From: Luteolibacter ambystomatis
GTDB lineage: Bacteria; Verrucomicrobiota; Verrucomicrobiia; Verrucomicrobiales; Akkermansiaceae
Reading direction: 5' to 3'
Assembly (NCBI RefSeq): GCF_018137965.1
Contig: NZ_CP073100.1
Span: forward strand, 930,001-994,000
Length of the DNA stretch: 64,000 bases
The notes beneath the pieces were generated by a model. The model saw nothing but the letters and a program-made list of their open reading frames with translations, had not been told where the DNA came from and ran no database searches. The translations under genes and the position numbers were made by a program. Positions 63,199 to 64,000 of this stretch are shown piece by piece (the stretch's first letter is position 1; every line of letters starts with the position of its first letter).

Positions 63199-64000
63199 TC
63201 ACCTTAACCCATCCACCCACTTCTCGATATCCCGGATGACTTCATCCTTGTGTGTATCGTACATGAGAAGGTGATACGCATCCGGATAGATCTTTGTCGT
63301 TACCGGCACGCTCTTCGGAATGCTGCCGGTGAAGCTCTCGATGGCTTCTTCATCCGTGAAGAAATCCTTCTTCCCGTGCAGTACCAGCACCGGCACGCGG
63401 AAGGTGGTGGCACAGGAATCCATGTTCTCGATGTGATGACCGAGCGTGGAAAGCAGGCGCAGCGTGTTCGTCTCCACATGCCACGCATTCGTTTCCGCCT
63501 GCTCGGTGTGGCTGGAGGTGTGCGTCATCTGCACGTCCTGGCCGCCGGAGAGCTGCTCCAGTGAGAAGCGGGCCATCGGCGCGATTTCCGCAGCGGTGTT
63601 GAGCAGGCCGACCTTCCACCGCGGCACGTCCTTGCGGATCTTCACCACGGGGGATGAGAAAATGAGAGCATCGCACGGCTTGTGATCGGGCGGTGCCTGC
63701 TGCCAGGAGTGGGCGGTGATGAGCGCGCCCATGCTCTCGCCCATCCACACGATCTTCGCGCCGGGGTGGAGCTTGCGGATAATGCCGGTGAAGGTGTCCA
63801 GATCGTGGTACCAGTTGCCGGGATCATCGATGTCGCCGCGGCGGTCGCGCTTCGGGTCGCTGCCCTGACCGCGGACCTCGTAGGCGTAGAGGGCGGTATT
63901 GGGCTGCTTCTTGAGCAGATCCTTGCCGAGATTCTCGTAGTCGATGGAAGCACCGTCGAAGCCGTGGAGGGCGATGATCACCACATCCGGCTGCGCGCCC
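63199..64000 (-). CDS. Alpha/beta hydrolase (lysophospholipase-like), cut by right edge
   Basis: The gene is open beyond the window edge, so the N-terminus is missing. Visible are the hydrolase strand/oxyanion region IIALHGFDGASIDYENLG, GRGQG-like YEVRGQGSDPKRDRRGD, the nucleophile elbow VWMGESMGALIT (Ser in GESMG), VLVLHGKKDFFTD (acid Asp) and the final His in PDAYHLLMYDTHKDEV. This is a serine-aminopeptidase S33/monoacylglycerol-lipase-type fold. The substrate is probably a lipid ester. It follows the RAYT repeat unit. Confidence 0.88.
   Translation of the reverse strand, partial: GAQPDVVIIALHGFDGASIDYENLGKDLLKKQPNTALYAYEVRGQGSDPKRDRRGDIDDPGNWYHDLDTFTGIIRKLHPGAKIVWMGESMGALITAHSWQQAPPDHKPCDALIFSSPVVKIRKDVPRWKVGLLNTAAEIAPMARFSLEQLSGGQDVQMTHTSSHTEQAETNAWHVETNTLRLLSTLGHHIENMDSCATTFRVPVLVLHGKKDFFTDEEAIESFTGSIPKSVPVTTKIYPDAYHLLMYDTHKDEVIRDIEKWVDGLR

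Overview
The window reads as chromosomal DNA of a member of the phylum Verrucomicrobiota, most likely a Verrucomicrobiaceae/Luteolibacter-like heterotroph. This is an inference. It rests on high GC, autotransporter-type beta-strand repeat proteins with a PEP-CTERM tail, XylR-like AraC regulators, DUF1080 proteins, PA14/cytochrome c fusions, a FecR-LamG anti-sigma-type protein and an Ala/Lys/Pro-rich extension on the main sigma factor. I found about 52 protein genes, two of them cut by the window edges. I found no tRNA, rRNA or CRISPR array and no prophage.

Layout. 1-11.7 kb: saccharide use and surface proteins: a secreted GH35 beta-galactosidase (cut by the left edge), a Calx-beta/zinc metalloprotease/PPC protein, a royal-jelly-type protein, two very large beta-strand repeat proteins and a divergent XylR-like regulator with a candidate operator. 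11.7-15.9 kb: poorly characterised genes, including a structured leader before a 70-residue ORF and a DeoR-type sensor protein without a standard DeoR head. 16-31.4 kb: housekeeping (dnaG, prfA, rpsP, aquaporin) mixed with small metabolic genes; hdc and a double-ACT gene follow prfA. 31.5-38 kb: cupin, DUF1080 hydrolase, class V aminotransferase, a TPR giant and a sigma-54 activator whose receiver domain lacks its phospho-Asp. 38-40.4 kb: a lower-GC DarT-DarG toxin-antitoxin/defence module closed by a very strong terminator. 40.4-47.2 kb: a xylose operon (xylA, xylB, cytochrome c-PA14, beta-propeller) facing an AraC regulator across a palindromic operator. 47.3-55.1 kb: an ECF sigma/FecR-LamG pair and secreted proteins, including a PL20/heparin-lyase-like lyase. 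55.2-62.2 kb: rpoD with a histone-H1-like tail, a tandem pair of HtrA/Deg proteins (one active, one with all three catalytic residues lost) and mqo. 62.2-64 kb: a REP-associated tyrosine transposase (RAYT) bracketed by inverted repeat pairs, then an alpha/beta hydrolase cut by the right edge.

The most distinctive feature is the repeat landscape. At least four families of short hairpin repeats (called A-D here) are scattered between genes, mostly as inverted or two-hairpin composite units. Family A brackets the RAYT gene on both sides and supplies its stop codon. A family-A relative also encodes part of the C-terminus of hdc. Other points worth following are the DarTG island, the DeoR-like sensor locus, the pseudo-receiver sigma-54 activator, the active/inactive Deg pair and the basic tail of RpoD.
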